From Ecdyonurus torrentis (taxonomy: Eukaryota; Arthropoda; Insecta; Ephemeroptera; Heptageniidae), in contig OX439131.1 in NCBI GenBank assembly GCA_949318235.1, positions 26,490,903 to 26,554,902 on the forward strand: 64,000 nucleotides of DNA, in the 5' to 3' direction. Shown piece after piece: positions 13,239 to 27,070 of the stretch (position 1 is its first letter; every line of letters starts with the position of its first letter). The translations under genes were made by a program, and so were the position numbers. Under the pieces are notes generated by a model. The model saw nothing but the letters and a program-made list of their open reading frames with translations, was not told the origin of the DNA and ran no database searches.

Positions 13239-13564
13239 TATAGGGTGGTTGCATTCTTATAAAAGTTGACGCCATATGTATGGTATGAGTACTATAAATA
13301 ATATGGACCGGTGAAGGAAAATGACACGTTTTGCTAGTTTAAAAATACTTAGCAGTATTTTTGAAAGCATTGATGCTGTTTACAGGTTGAATTAGGTTTT
13401 CAAGTATTTGAACAAAATAATAACACAAAAATTAACAAATTTTAAAAAGAAAATGAACAAAAAACAAATTTTTGTGCTATGCTTTCTATGTTGAACAATG
13501 TTATTCATTGCGCCAGTATGGCGTCAAAGCACATTCAGTATGACATTATGTGCATACACCCTAT
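13239..13564 (+). mobile_element. MITE family 'TATAGGGTG', copy 1
   Basis: Begins TATAGGGTGGTTGCAT and ends ATGTGCATACACCCTATA, imperfect terminal inverted repeats with TA-like borders (Tc1/mariner style). The interior aligns over its length with the reverse complement of the element at 16.3 kb. Shared blocks are GTTTAAAAATACTTAGC, CGCCATAT and CATTCAGTATGAC. No ORF of its own. Confidence 0.68.
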
Positions 13565-16336
13565 ATGAGGATTGTACATTTTACGGTATTTTATCCTTCT
13601 CTCCCTGGCTCCCTGAGCAAGTTTTTCCTTTTTCCTTTTTCCTCTTTTTTTTTTTTTTTTTTTTTTTTGTTCTTTCTTCGTCTCCTGCACTCCTGCGTTT
13701 CTCCGTCTCCTGCCATCTGCGCCGCGCCGCGATGCAACCATGCAACGAATGCCGGATGCAAAACCTTTACCTAGTTTGCCCGATTGTCAAACATAGGAAA
13801 AAAAAATAGATACGTACTGTACATCCACATATGAATATGTAATATGTATACAATAAATTATAACACTTTGACCCAGTATTACTATATAGAAGTATCATGT
13901 ATGCATAGAATAGTCTGTTCGTTTTTTTACTGTCAAATGTATCGTGATTATTATTTTGTATATTTATGCATACGTTTTTGGAGTTATATATATATTTAAA
14001 TATATAATATACATGCAACATTTTTTGCAGCTCCATGCAAAAAACCCAAAAAGTTTTTCGCGATACACGCGCAGTATGTAAATAAAAATTATCGTCCCAT
14101 ATATGAAATTAATATATTGTTGTCATTTCTCTTTTCATTCACTTGAATATCATCATAATGTCTAAATTATAGTAATAAAAATAAAGAAATTATAATGTAA
14201 ATAAATGATCAAACGAATTACAATTATAGTTTATAGTGCATGCAGCTCATCAAAAAAATAATAAGAAAAACTTTTTTTTTTTTTTTTGTAAGCAAAGGTT
14301 ACACGAGTAATCATATCATAATGTATAACAAGGTGAATAGTTTTTTTTTATTAATATTTAATATATATAGGTAATATTCAATTATCATCTTGATTCTCTT
14401 CTCTGAAGGACTTTTTAAAAAAAAAGAGTTCAAGTATATGGAATTAAAATGGTATAATATGGAATAGTCACGCTCGTTATGTTGTTATGAACGACCCTAT
14501 ATCTATCTATCTTTACATTTTTTGAGTCTATTCACACTGATTGTCATGCAAGACATGGACCTCCTGTGAGTGTTTAAAACACCTATGAATTTTTTTTTAT
14601 ATATATCTAAAGGCTCAAATTTTGTATTCTTACAACATACAAAAAATATAAAGACGATAATATCCTTATGTGACCTGTTGCACTCTTCTAGTATTACTAT
14701 ATGAGCCCCCTCTACACCCCCCGCTTAAATAAATGTAAAGGTATTTTTATATACGTGAGTTTGAAATATTATTATCATAGAAAATAAAAAGGTAGCTGTC
14801 AAGATTATAATAAAAAGTTATATGTTAATTTTTTTTATTTCGTTTTTGATAAATAGTTTACGTATTACATCACTGTTTAAAATTTTATATAATATGTACA
14901 AGGATCCGAAAAAGTTAATTTTAAAACAATTTATGGTGGAAAGTAAAACATAATTTTCGTGACAGTAACATACACATGCCTATGTAAATGCTGTGAATTT
15001 CTGTTTTTAAATAATGATGGTTTGCTTGCTAAAATATATAATAATTAAAATATTTTATGTATATTGTTAAAAGTGAAGAATACCTTGTATTATTTTTTCA
15101 GCAAAATTATCATAAAACACAATAATAATAAAAAATGAATCTCCGTATAAGTAAAAGTGACGACGAGAGACAATATGCAAAACACAGCTGTAATGTATTC
15201 ACAGGATATGCATAATGAAAATGACGTACTCGCTAACAAAGCATTTACCTTGGAAACTTACCTTGTGATAAGAGATAAGAATAATATGCTAATTACATAT
15301 TTACTACTTGCAGTCTCTGATTTATTTAGTGTTAAAGTATGTACTTATGTATTATTTAACTGTATACAATAACAATACGCTGTTACTTATTACAGGATTG
15401 AATTCTCATAACGCTGATGCACTCTCGATAACGATTAGATTTTTTGTTATCCTTCAAATACTCGCATTGAATTTTTAAAAAGAACTCTTATGAGAATAAT
15501 ATGGGTGTATGAATGTTAAGTCTTTAAATATATAGTAATACATTCAATCTTGGTTTAGTATCAGGACATCAGGACCATCTTGACCCTATTTAGAAGGTGC
15601 CTGTTTAGTACCGTATAGTTTGAAATGAAATCGACTCCTTTTTATTTTTCAACAATCTGTATTTTTTTCCCCTTCTGGATCTCATTTTGTACAAGTACCA
15701 CAATAAGTCTACATATTTTTTGTCACCCAATTATTTTTTCTTCTTCAATTTACTTTTGTCAGTCTCAAAATACTTACAGCTTCAGATTAAAAAAAAAAAA
15801 TAATAATAAGTGCTTTTCAGACCTCCAAACGTATAATAGATTAAAGAAAACAAAAAAATATGCTGCGTTGATTCTTGAGTTGGTCTGCTCTGCATTATTT
15901 CAGACAACAGAAGTTAGAAGTATATAAACTTATTGTTACGCAAAGTTCTATAATATAATACAGTTCAAGTCACTTGAAGCACTTGAGTTGTCATAAAACG
16001 TGCAGACAGATTTAAAAATATAATACGACTCATATACGCAATGTGCTCTTTCTAACCTCTATTATAATATAGTTTAGATTCATATAGCTTTTTTTTTTTT
16101 ATTATATTCTTTCCCCCTTATGTTCTACGTGACCAGTGTATTGATATATTTATGTGCAGTTTGGCACACTTGTATAATATCGTATATATCATTTTTTTTT
16201 TCTGTTATTAATTGTCACACAATATACAGTTTGACATCGTTTAGAATGAGACTTTATATAGCCGCAACCACAAAAAAAAAAAAAAAAAAAAAAAAAGTAT
16301 TAGACAAAACTTTAGAACATTCGGTTTGCTTTTCTA

Positions 16337-16623
16337 TATAGGGTATATAATATGCGCATGACGTCATACTGAATGCGCTTCGACACCATAATGGAGTAAT
16401 GAATATTGCTAATTACTAATTATCATGCATTGTCATAGTTATTATACTTTTTCTTTGAAAAATTAGTTCCTTTTTTTCCCCACATGCATACTGGAAAACC
16501 TTACTTAAACCTATATGTTAATAGCATCAAGTATTAAACAGCGCTAAGTATTTTTAAACCGTCAAAATGTGTAATTTTCCCATATCGACCCATGTTATTT
16601 AGTGCTGATATATGGCGTGTAGA

Positions 16624-16713
<90 letters not shown>

Positions 16714-16728
16714 TGCAACCACCCTATA
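16337..16728 (-). mobile_element. MITE family 'TATAGGGTG', copy 2, inverted, with internal (AT)n
   Basis: Inverted relative to the 13.2 kb copy. Its right end reads GAATGCAACCACCCTATA and its left end TATAGGGTATATAATATG. An (AT)n tract of about 85 bp (16626-16710) has expanded next to the right terminus and accounts for most of the length difference. The flank beyond the right end (GGCCGTATACGTTC) also resembles the copy 1 flank (AACGTATA), so the true element may be a little longer. Confidence 0.68.
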
Positions 16729-17746
16729 TAAGGCCGTATACGTTCTAAAAAGTATATATCAATGCACAATTTCGAAAATTTTAATTTTTTTTATGTTATA
16801 TATAAAAGTATAAAATATTACGGTGCATAAAATTAGAGCAAAAAAAGCCTTTTAAAAATTATAGAATAGGAAATAAAAATAATCCCGTTGAATAAAAAAA
16901 CGTGAGTGTTGACAATAAACTGCTTGGAATACTAAATTAAGATTATATACATGAAATTCATTGTCATTTTAATATAAATATAAATCGTGCACTTTAGTTT
17001 TCTTTTGTAGAATTTTTGGCATATAATATGATAAATTTTCACTTGAAATATTTGGCACTTGTGTATACGTATACAATAGGAATTGAAATCAATCAACGTC
17101 TTTTTCATTGACCTATTGTTATGTACTATAATGTATATATATTTTTTTTTGGCAATACAAAAAAGAGTTGCCAAGGAATTTCATACAAAAGTCACTCAAA
17201 GTTTGATTAAGTATATTACAAGACTTTAAAAGAGGTTGAATATTATTTTTATTTCAACATGAATATACGTTGCGTGAACTTTGTTTAGGTATATCACTCT
17301 TATAGGTGGCCAAATGGTTTGATTTTTTTTTTTAAGTGTTCAGGTCACCACCACGCCCATAATGAGGCAATCTTTGCTTTTAATTTACTGACACCACAAG
17401 ATCAAAAGGTCATACACAACAATAATAAATGGAATAGTTTTTGAAATTAATTAGTATCTTTATAATATTACTTTTCATAGTAATATATATGTGACTTTTT
17501 AAAGTAAAAAATAATTGCTTATTTGGTAATATTTTTGTTGTAATTTTTTTTTCGTGGTTAATTAACCATAAATAGCTTGTTATATACTATACAGTATATA
17601 ATTTTTTTTAAAGTAAATTTGTGTTTAATAAATATACTTTATAAAAGAAAAACATGTTTTTATCCCTTTTTATTTTTCTGTTTTAAGTTTGTTATAATTA
17701 GGGTTATAATTAAAGCGTCAAGTAATTTAAAAAGACTATAACTTAC

Positions 17747-17900
17747 CAGGTATATGTTGTGGCGTGACATTTTCTGATGCGACGTGACGTGTAGTAGTAG
17801 CAGAGGCGTCACTTGAGGTTTCCGGGGTACGTAGCGGACTTAGACTCAAAAGGCGAGGCGAACTTGCGGGCTCCGAGCCACGGCGGAACCAACGCATCGC
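17747..17900 (-). CDS. Exon D, N-terminal coding exon of the two-PDZ protein
   Basis: The acceptor (ttttttttag) is at 17901 and a strong donor (CCTG|gtaagt) at 17746. The exon begins GCG ATG; from that Met (17897) it encodes 50 codons plus one base, and G joins AC of exon C to give Asp (TPQHIP-D-LSPVRW), so the phase is exact. The sequence starts MRWFRRGSEPASSPRLL and is basic and Ser/Pro/Thr-rich with no domain. It is much richer in GC than the surrounding DNA, as the other coding exons are. The Met may be the start (if preceded by the non-coding exon at 46.2 kb) or internal (if preceded by the coding exon at 21.3 kb, whose phase 0 end fits the GCG codon). Confidence 0.88.
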
Positions 17901-20900
17901 CTAAAAAAAAGTCAAAAGAAAAAAAGAAATTATAACTTTAGTTTGACACGCTAATTTTTGAGCTGTGACTACTGAAATAAAATGATATATACCCGTATAA
18001 CTTTATAATGTCAAAAAATTAATAAAGCTGACTAAGAATGTTTTGACAATACCCTAACTTGGTCATGATTTGTATATATAATATAATACTTTTTATTTAA
18101 TTCATGACGCTTAATAATATATTTTTATACGGTAATATTAATTCTTTTTATAACATTCTTTTACGCCTTTCACATTGCAAAAAGTTTTTAATATATCATG
18201 ACTTATTATTATTTTTTTTTTTTTTCAAAAAAAAATAATCCAGTTCGAGAGTTGATATTTTTATCTGATTTAATACCGTATAAGGATATTACATTAGAAA
18301 CCAAATTTTTCAATCTTATTGTTAAAAAAATATATAATATATAACAAGCTTGTAAGAAAAAGTCACGTTAAATAAAAATACAGATAGTTAGTCATACCAG
18401 GTTTGGTAAGCACCAAAAAAGATTTCCATCAGAAATATTTTTTTTAGGGGAATAAAAAATAATGTCGCATTGTCAACCATAACATAAACGTGTTTATGTT
18501 TTTAAAACAATGAGTTACAAGACTGTATTTTATCTGATTTTTGCATGACATAACATAAACATTGCCACCTCCTGACAAAACTTTTGATTAATGAAAACAT
18601 ATAGAGCTTAAAAAACAAAGGGATACATTTGATTAGATATAAGATGTGACATAAAAAGTATTACAAAGTTGCTATATCATTAAGTTATTTATATCCTACA
18701 ATATTATGAAAATATCTTGTATAGTTTAACAATTTGTTATACAATGATGAAATAGAAAGATGAGTAAAATTGAAAATTGATTATTATGTGGAAAACCGTA
18801 ACAAAAAAAAAGGTGAAACTTTGGCAATATTATAATGAACTCAAAAAAATGAAATCTTTTGTAATATAATCTGACATAATTTAGTCAAAGTGAAAGAATA
18901 AGAATAAAAAAAATCAACAACTAACTTTCTCATATATATATATATATTATATATATATATATATATGTATGTATATAAAGGGTTCAAGTACCATAATATA
19001 TTAAAAAAGTATATTGATTTATTTTATTACTTTTCAACAATAAAATCTCTTAGTTTAGACTTTACAGAGAGAATGTAGGAAGTACAAAGAGATTTTATAT
19101 TTATTTTTCCCAATACATATAGCATGGCAAAGGAGCAAAGGCAGCATCCAACATCACAGACGTGTCTAGAAGCAAGTTTCATGCAACTATCTCTTGTTTT
19201 GAAGTCACGCCCTAAACCCTTATCATTATAATCAAAAGAAATTTTTCCTCTATTGTATCTTAAGAAAGTAAAATATAGTAATTATTGACCCATTTCATTG
19301 GAAAAAAAATATATATATTATACATATAAAAAAAAAACGTGTTTATAACAATAATTTCTTTACACACAAAATCTGTAGCTATCTGATACAAATTATTTAA
19401 TATGCTATTAATTTTTATTATTTTTTAATATAATTATTATATAATTTAAGATAATTACATAAAAATGGGTGTAAAAAATATTAATAATGGAAATGGTTCA
19501 CAGAATTTAATAATTTATTTATTTTTTGCTTACAGATTTTTTTTTAACAACAACTCTATTATTTTTTATTATTATTATTATTTACTACACTATATATTAT
19601 GCAAGAATTGCTGCTGAATACGTATACTTGTGTCTTTTGTTATATCAATTGTTTCAAACCTGTGAATGTCACGTTTTGTTAAAGCAATTGTGTGCAAAAG
19701 TTTTATTGTATTCAATATAGCATGACAATTGAGAATTTTTATTCAGAAAAATTTATTTATAACTGTACTATTGTTATTTTTATAACTTTAACTTCTGCAC
19801 AGTTTTTCTCTATAAGATTTATGTCAAGTACATTTTCTATGTAGATTACTTTTCTTGTTCTCACAGTATACCAAATTTGGTAAACGACATATTATTTCAA
19901 TATGAACTTTATTATTTGTGTTATTTATTAACATTATAAGTTCCTCTCATATAAGTGCTATAGTAAACACGTTTGTAGTTCATTGATAGATTAAAAATAA
20001 TTTGTGAGTCAATATTTGGTTGTTATATCTTTACAAATATTACGAACATTATTTGTGTATTGTTAAATCGGTCAAAGATTAGTTATAGACAATTATTTCA
20101 AATTTCCTTGCGATATTTTTCCAATTACTTTAATTTCAAATTATTGATGCAATAGACCGGTTGCAATCATATTTAAGAGCCACCGCCGTTTTATTTTTTT
20201 TATTATTTTTTTTAATAGCAAAAGAAGCTTCAAACCTCAATCAAAGCCTTATAGCTCCTAATAGATTCGAAGAATATGAGAAAAATTTGTTCAGTTGAAA
20301 TAAACTCTTTTTATATTAAAAATTAGGAGAAATGATGTTTCCCCTATGCTGGCCAATGCATTAGGCACTACAAACATGGCGACAAAGCGCAAGGATGTGC
20401 AAGGGGTCTACGTTTTGCATCAAAATACTTAAAAATCATATAGTAAACTATAATTGCAATTTTGGACACTATCGCAAGTCTGTGAATGTAAATTTGATTA
20501 CTTACACCATTTTACATCGCAGAAATAAATAAAAACTACATTATTTTTAAATATGAAATTAATGTAACGTCTGTCATAAATAAATTCCATGAAAAACATT
20601 GTTTTAAATTTTTATATAATATAGCCAGAATTCATGAAATAATTATATTTTCCATTAAAAAAAGTTTCATTCTTTAAAAGTCGGCTTCTTTTCTTTTGTA
20701 TAATAATAAAATTCTTGCTTAAAAAAAAAAGATTTGAAATATTTTAGAAATGGAATACACGCTTTGAAATTCATATAACGTGAACCATATAGCGGAAGTT
20801 TATATGAAAATAATTGTTTTGTCTTCATATTAAATCCTATACTTGCACAGATTCCATATACTGTAGTTTACAAGTGGCCCAAAAGATATTTTTTTAAACA

Positions 20901-21259
20901 TAAAATAAACAGTTTTAACTTTTTTGAATAGTTAAGTTTGCGTAAATAAATAATATTTATTTAATTAGGCATTTATCCATAAAATTATTAATACTATCAT
21001 CATATTATACTTTTGATTAACCATTAGATCAAATGCAATAACATACGCAAATTATTATTAAACTGCTTTATAATGGCGAGATACAAATTTAATTTAAATT
21101 TTGAAATTAAAGTTACATCTGTAAAAATTTAAGTATATTTTTTTTTAAATTATCACTTTCACATAAATTGGAGAATATACCAAAAATATTGCAAAAACGT
21201 ATACACAAATTGATAATTAACACTTGATATAAACACTTTATTATGTATTCACGTATTAC
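17901..21259 (-). other. Proposed intron between exons E and D
   Basis: 3.4 kb, AT-rich. (AT)n tracts near 18932-18966, A/T-runs, and a moderately GC-rich patch at about 20150-20480 that may be a decayed transposon. No supported ORF. Confidence 0.5.
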
Positions 21260-21343
21260 CTTAGCCCATCTACTCCGAGCAAGTAAACAATGAATCTCTT
21301 CATCATCCTCATTGAACATGAAGTAACAATTTTCTTCCGTCAT
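21260..21343 (-). CDS. Exon E, candidate first coding exon splicing to exon D
   Basis: Minus-strand ATG at 21343 opens 28 codons (MTEENCYFMFNEDDEEIHCL, then LARSRWAK) and ends exactly at a donor AAG|gtaata. Phase 0 fits the first codon (GCG) of exon D, giving ARSRWAK-A-MRWFRRGSEPAS and an 814-residue protein. The peptide is acidic and then basic, with no recognised domain. The frame is open upstream only to a TAA, and this is the first in-frame ATG. A 6-codon upstream ORF ends in a TGA overlapping the start (ATGA), which could modulate initiation. A minus-strand TATAAAAA at 21533-21526 would place a start of transcription near 21503. What is seen: ORF, donor, TATA. What is inferred: that it belongs to this gene. 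Confidence 0.6.
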
Positions 21344-21525
21344 AATATTTCCAAAACCATCAATAAATAAATACAGCACAGAGAACCACTTCACTTTACA
21401 CCTTTCACAGTAAACACTCAAAACTAAACTGAATGTTTAAAACTAACTTTTGTCTCTGAAAAGTAAAGTTTATCGACGACCCTCAAGCATTATACGCTAA
21501 TAGCGTTAGTTGTCCTTTACCGAGG

Positions 21526-21533
21526 TTTTTATA
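21526..21533 (-). promoter_or_regulatory. TATA box for the 21.3 kb first exon
   Basis: The minus strand reads TATAAAAA in a less AT-biased stretch. It lies about 190 nt before the ATG at 21343, predicting transcription from around 21500 and a 5' UTR of about 160 nt. A flanking CGAGGTTTT motif is repeated in inverted form about 75 bp further upstream (AAAACCTCG near 21600), which could be a dyad for a regulator. Confidence 0.4.
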
Positions 21534-22817
21534 TTGACCAACATATTATGTTGGGGAAATATTCACGCTTATCTCATGTAATATGAAAAACGACTAAAAC
21601 CTCGAAAAAACAGTAAAATATTTCACTTTTTAAAGTTTTTTTTTTTTTTTTGCGATATTTTATTATATGCACTAAATCTATTAAAATGTAACATTCCCAT
21701 ATTTATATATTTAAAAAAGTTTCATAATTTATTGAATTTGATTTTATTTCAATAAATTTATTATTGGCCAATTTAAGTTATAAAACTTTATTATTGCAAA
21801 AAAAAAAAAAACAAAAAAAAAGTTTTTTTATGTTTTGTCTTTTTTACGATTATGATTTTAATGCAAATATATAATTAACATTTTTATTACTTTAGATGTA
21901 TAGAAAGCGAAAGGTGTAAAAAATCATTTTAATTAAACATTAACGAGAGTTTCATTAACCCAGAGCACCATCGGAAACAATTTTTTTTCCTTTAACGTTA
22001 CCGAGAATTTAATATGCAATAAATTATTACCACTTTTTTTTACATTACATAATTTATATTATACTATTATGAAAACATGTGATCATATAAGAAGACATAA
22101 ATCTAAATTACAATAAGTTCATGAGAACCACAAATTTATAGTTGCTACTGAATTTTCCCATCGAGGTTCAATAACTTTAGTTACTTCAAACACAACCTAA
22201 TTATGTGGCTTTATTTTATATACTATATACTCTCATTCTCATCTTCTACGTTTTTTATTTATATTTTTTTACTATCTATCACTTTCAATGATTAAAAAAT
22301 ATTGATTGAAATAAAAATGCAATCTTGTGGTAGTAGAAAACAATAGTATAACAATTTTACACTTTACAATTTATAAATTTCAATGTTATTTTAGTGTGGT
22401 TTTTAACTGTTGTTATTCATTTATTTTTAAAAAAATATAATATAAAATACTTCCTTTCATTCTACTTTATGTTCATCAATAAAAATATAATTTTGTTATA
22501 GAATGGTTGATCTAACCAAACAAAGATTATTGATCTTATCTTTTTATTATTAGAAGATATATATCAATGAAATATACCGTTTTAGATTCGTTCTGTTGCG
22601 TGTTTCAAAATTTAGCTAATTGACTGCCCATGCATTGATGCTACGGATTTTTAGGTAAAAATGACGATATCGCCTGCAAGTTTGATAGTTAGGCTTTTTG
22701 CTCCTAAATCTACTGTGTATTTTAAAGAAATGGTCCTTCACATCTAGTAGTTGAGGAATAAATTATTATGCAAACTCACAATAGATTGTGGTGCAGGTAA
22801 ATAGCTTACCATTTTTG

Positions 22818-22840
22818 CAGGCGCAACATTCAGGCGCAAC
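22818..22840. repeat. Direct repeat of CAGGCGCAAC
   Basis: Two copies of CAGGCGCAAC (22818-22827 and 22831-22840) separated by att, in otherwise AT-rich DNA. Either a tandem duplication or a paired protein site; function unknown. Confidence 0.5.
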
Positions 22841-23581
22841 GTAACCATATATACTTCAAATACAAAAAATTAAATTGAAAGGATTAATCAATATACTATT
22901 GAATAATTTTGTGTAAAGCTAATTAGTATTTGCTTCAAACACGTAACATTCTTTTAATAATCATATAACTTTCAAATTTTAAACTATATATGTAACTTGA
23001 CCCTTTCTCCATTTAGTTTATGTATAGGTATAGGTATTGTATTGTCATCATGATTCTAATAAAAAAAGGAGAAATTATTACTCTTCAACAAACCATATAT
23101 ATACTCTAATTAAGAATTTTTATTTTATTATATTTATTATTGATAAGAAAAAAAGAAAGAAAGGTAAAAAAACTCGAGTCATATATAGGAAGGAATGGTC
23201 ACTCATGACTATATTGCTCCATCTACCACTTTAAGAGAGAAAGAGGCTAGGTTGGAATGTGGGAAGGAAAAGATATACTAAATGTTTAATGCATACAGCC
23301 CTTGAGATGACCATTCAGAAAAATATAATATGCTAATAATATCTTTTAAATGGAGCCTACAAGCATTTTATCAAATCACTTAAGAAAAAAAGAAAAAGAA
23401 TAAAATGCTTTTCAACATTATAATATAAATGTTTAATTATTTTTAATATTCAACAACATAGTTGCATAATTGTGTAGTGCTTTTATATATTTATGAATAT
23501 TCCTCTTATATAGAAAAATGGAAATTATATAAATTATAATATTTAATGTTAATAATTGTCAGCAATCTTATGTTTGTATAC

Positions 23582-23779
<198 letters not shown>

Positions 23780-26700
23780 TATACAAAGCTAATCAAGGCT
23801 ATATACAACCTGCATAATTTAGACATAAATTGATTTCTCTATCTCAATATAATTACTAATTAATAATAAATGCATAACAAATTAACTTCACACACTATAA
23901 TTTGGTATTTATATTTGTTTGCTATACATTTAAATCATAATAAAAGAAGTTTTCTTTAGATATTTAAATGGAGATTATTTTAAAAGATTAAGATCTTAAG
24001 AAGAAGTTTATATTATATATTATTTATAATTATACACGACCTATTTTTTATTTTAAAATATTAAACAGATGTATTAAGATATATATAAATGAATTATAAT
24101 TCTTTTTATATAACAACTTTTAATATTTATAATATTCGCGCATATTTATTATATATTATGAATACTTCTTATGGCGTTGGTCACTTTACTATAAGTAGTT
24201 ACATCATGTATTTCTCGCACTGGATGTCTCCCCACCTCCCATTTCAATTAGAAAACAACATCATAATATTACACAACACTCATCACTTATTTATGAATTA
24301 CGTTAGTTATAAAATCTTACGACTTTAATCGATTAATCAAAAAATTTATATTCCTATAATCATATACACGTATTTTTTTTCTTTTATCATTCAATAATAT
24401 TTTAATGATTTATTAATAGTATATACTGTATTCAATATTTATATACACAAATACACATACATGTACAAAAATGAGTGTTATTGCCTTATACAGTTTTATA
24501 ATCATTAGCATATTTATTCAATGATCCGTACGTTAAATTTCAAACGTCAAGTTTTAATTTTATTTATTCTAAAATTAAGCTATATATCAAATATTTTGTT
24601 ATCTTTATACAATTTAGCAGACTCTAAAATAAATATATTTTTTTCTTCTTGTAAATCTTTAGTATTCGGCATGCGGTCACTACATATAAATGAGAACTCT
24701 TTTGAAAATAATAATAATACCACTCATTTTAATGTATTGTGCATTGTTTGAGCTGTCACTTGAGCTTATATAATAATAATAATACGTTGAATGCGTCTTT
24801 ATATATTTCTGTTTGTAAGAACAAAAGCAACTCAAATTGTTCTCACGAAATAATGCTGCAACTTTTTTTTTTTACTTTGCTTTTTTTTTAGAAACCACTA
24901 GTGCTTTAAATTTAAAATCTGTTTTCTTACATTTTTTTTCTGCCCTTCATACTGATGCATTTGTCCATGATTTTTCAGTAATGTTAATTGATGATTTCTT
25001 ATTTATATATACACGCTAAATTGAGTTTCAAACATTAATTTGATCACTGTAATATTATTATATATTTTCTTAATGTCTTTCCGTTGTAAAAATTGTTTTT
25101 AAATGAGTATATACAAAGGAAATCCGTCAATTTTTGTGCCAAAAAAAAAAGTATTTATTTATTTACGGTCATTGATACAAACGAGGTTATGTGATTTGAC
25201 AAAAGTAAATATTTCTTTAACATATAAAAATACCTGAATATAATTTTAGATTATAAATATGTGATAATATTTTGAGGAATCCATATAGCTATAGGCAAGG
25301 TTATAAGTAAGTATTTTATTTATATTATCATAATAGTGAATCGATCATTAATAGGGTGAAAAGTAGAAAAAAACTATTAACTAGGAATGCTATTCATATA
25401 ATAATATTTATACCTTTCAGGTATAGATATATACATTAATCATTCTATTTAAAAATAAATGTTATTCATTCCTTTTAATATATGAAACAAAAATTCTTCT
25501 TCTTTTAATTCTATGCGGATATACGGATGGTACAATGTCTTAAAATTTTGCATTTGCGTGATACGACATATTTAGAAGAAAAAGAATTAACCTTATTATT
25601 ATTTTTTAAATGCGTATTGCATATAATATGTATTATAGTTTCCAATACACTGTATCATGAATCATTCAATCAATAAATTTATGTGTATGAGAAGTTAAAA
25701 AAAAAATTGTAACAAAATTTTTTAGGCTAACTCTCACACGAAAAATTATACACACAGATTCAATTTATTTTTATGTTTCTCACGAATAAACCCAATACCT
25801 ATATTATAATAGTTCAAATTACACCATATATACATTCATATATTTTCTTATTTCTCTATAATATAAAACCAATGATACAATTATTTTGATGGTGGGAATA
25901 AAAGAAACTATATTATATACATAAAAATTCTTGCAATGAAATTTATAAAAATATACAATATTACAGTGAGTATTAAATTATACATATGATATTTTCATTT
26001 CATGGGTGCCTGCATATTTTTTTATATTATAAAAATATATATATAAATTTTATCATGCACATATTATAAGATCAGAAAATATAATATAAGTGAAACACGT
26101 TTTGCAACTTTGTATATTAAAAGTTTGTATCTGTGGTTGATTCCAGTCATGAATTTTTTTTAATATTTTATGTGAGTTCAATTGTAAAGTGATATGACTA
26201 TGTAATTATTCCATATTTTATTTCATAAAAACATTTTATACTGGCTGTTACTTTTGAGTATTTTTGACATGCAATTCACATACTGTATTTATTTTATTTA
26301 AATTTATTACTTTTATATATATATGTTATATTTTTTTATACAATAAAAGTTTTAACTTTTACATTAAATATTTTTTAAATTGCATAGCCTATATTATATA
26401 CATATATATACATCAAAAGTAAAATGAAGTAATTTTTTTCATTACATACCAAATTCTATGTCCAGAATTATTATTCTTGTCCAATTTCCATTTAAATTTA
26501 CGATTGTTCAAAAAGTTTTGTATATAATATATAAAATTAAAGTTTATATATACATTAGAAACGTGCTGTATCATATATTTATATATGAGAACATGAGAAC
26601 TAATTTAAAATACATTCATAATATTATAGATATAAATATTTTTTATTTACTAAAAATAGCATTGAAAATCCCATCAGCATTTTTTACAAAAGTGTACTTC

Positions 26701-26934
26701 AAATCAAATTTTATTATTATTAATATGTCAGGGTTTTTTCAAGTAAACAATACTTAAATTAAAACACTATCATAATAATAATAATAATATAAAAAAGATT
26801 ATATGTATACAACAAAAATAGAAATATTATTGAATGAAATAATAATAGCACGTGACAAAATAATAATTGAAATTTAACTTTAATTATACATAATATTAAA
26901 GTTGAAGGTCATTATTGTTAACCTTACAACAATG

Positions 26935-27070
26935 GTGAACATCTTCTTTATATAGTTTCCGGTTCCTCTTGAGTGCGGTGACTATAATGCATGATGTCGG
27001 CTTTACCAAGCGTTTCCTTACGTCACCTTACCGTGACTTTATATAGATTACGTACTGTGTTGTTTCTTGA
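26935..27070. promoter_or_regulatory. GC-richer island with two identical minus-strand TATA boxes
   Basis: CTATATAAAG occurs twice on the minus strand (plus 26946-26955 and 27037-27046), 91 bp apart. Between and around them are TGACG-type motifs and donor-like sites (CACG|gtaagg near 27031). Orientation is toward the PDZ gene. It could be a further start site or an enhancer; no ORF of any length is attached. Confidence 0.3.

Larger units (their letters stand above)
5842..17746 (-). other. Intron between exons D and C
   Basis: 11.9 kb, AT-rich. It holds the alternative first exon at 10.9 kb, MITEs at 6.1, 12.8, 13.2 and 16.3 kb, poly(A)/poly(T) runs (7090-7125, 7252-7276, 9238-9265, 13646-13669, 16273-16296), (AT)n near 9490-9510 and 9857-9887, and (CT)n at 11870-11893. 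No other coding sequence is supported. Confidence 0.75.

Noticed and set aside
15157..15372. Plus-strand ORF MTTRDN... and minus-strand donor-like sites at 15.25-15.27 kb
   Set aside because: There are two adjacent donor-like sites on minus (CAAG|gtaagt, CAAG|gtaaat), but no promoter, no ATG in phase and no GC-rich island, so I did not call another first exon.
21113..21259. Continuation of the 21.3 kb ORF past the donor
   Set aside because: After RSRWAK the frame turns into AT-driven Ile/Leu/Tyr codons, consistent with intron after gtaata rather than coding sequence.
22588..22840. Possible terminal inverted repeat GTTGCG ... CGCAAC
   Set aside because: Only six bases match and no target duplication is visible; only the local CAGGCGCAAC direct repeat is kept.
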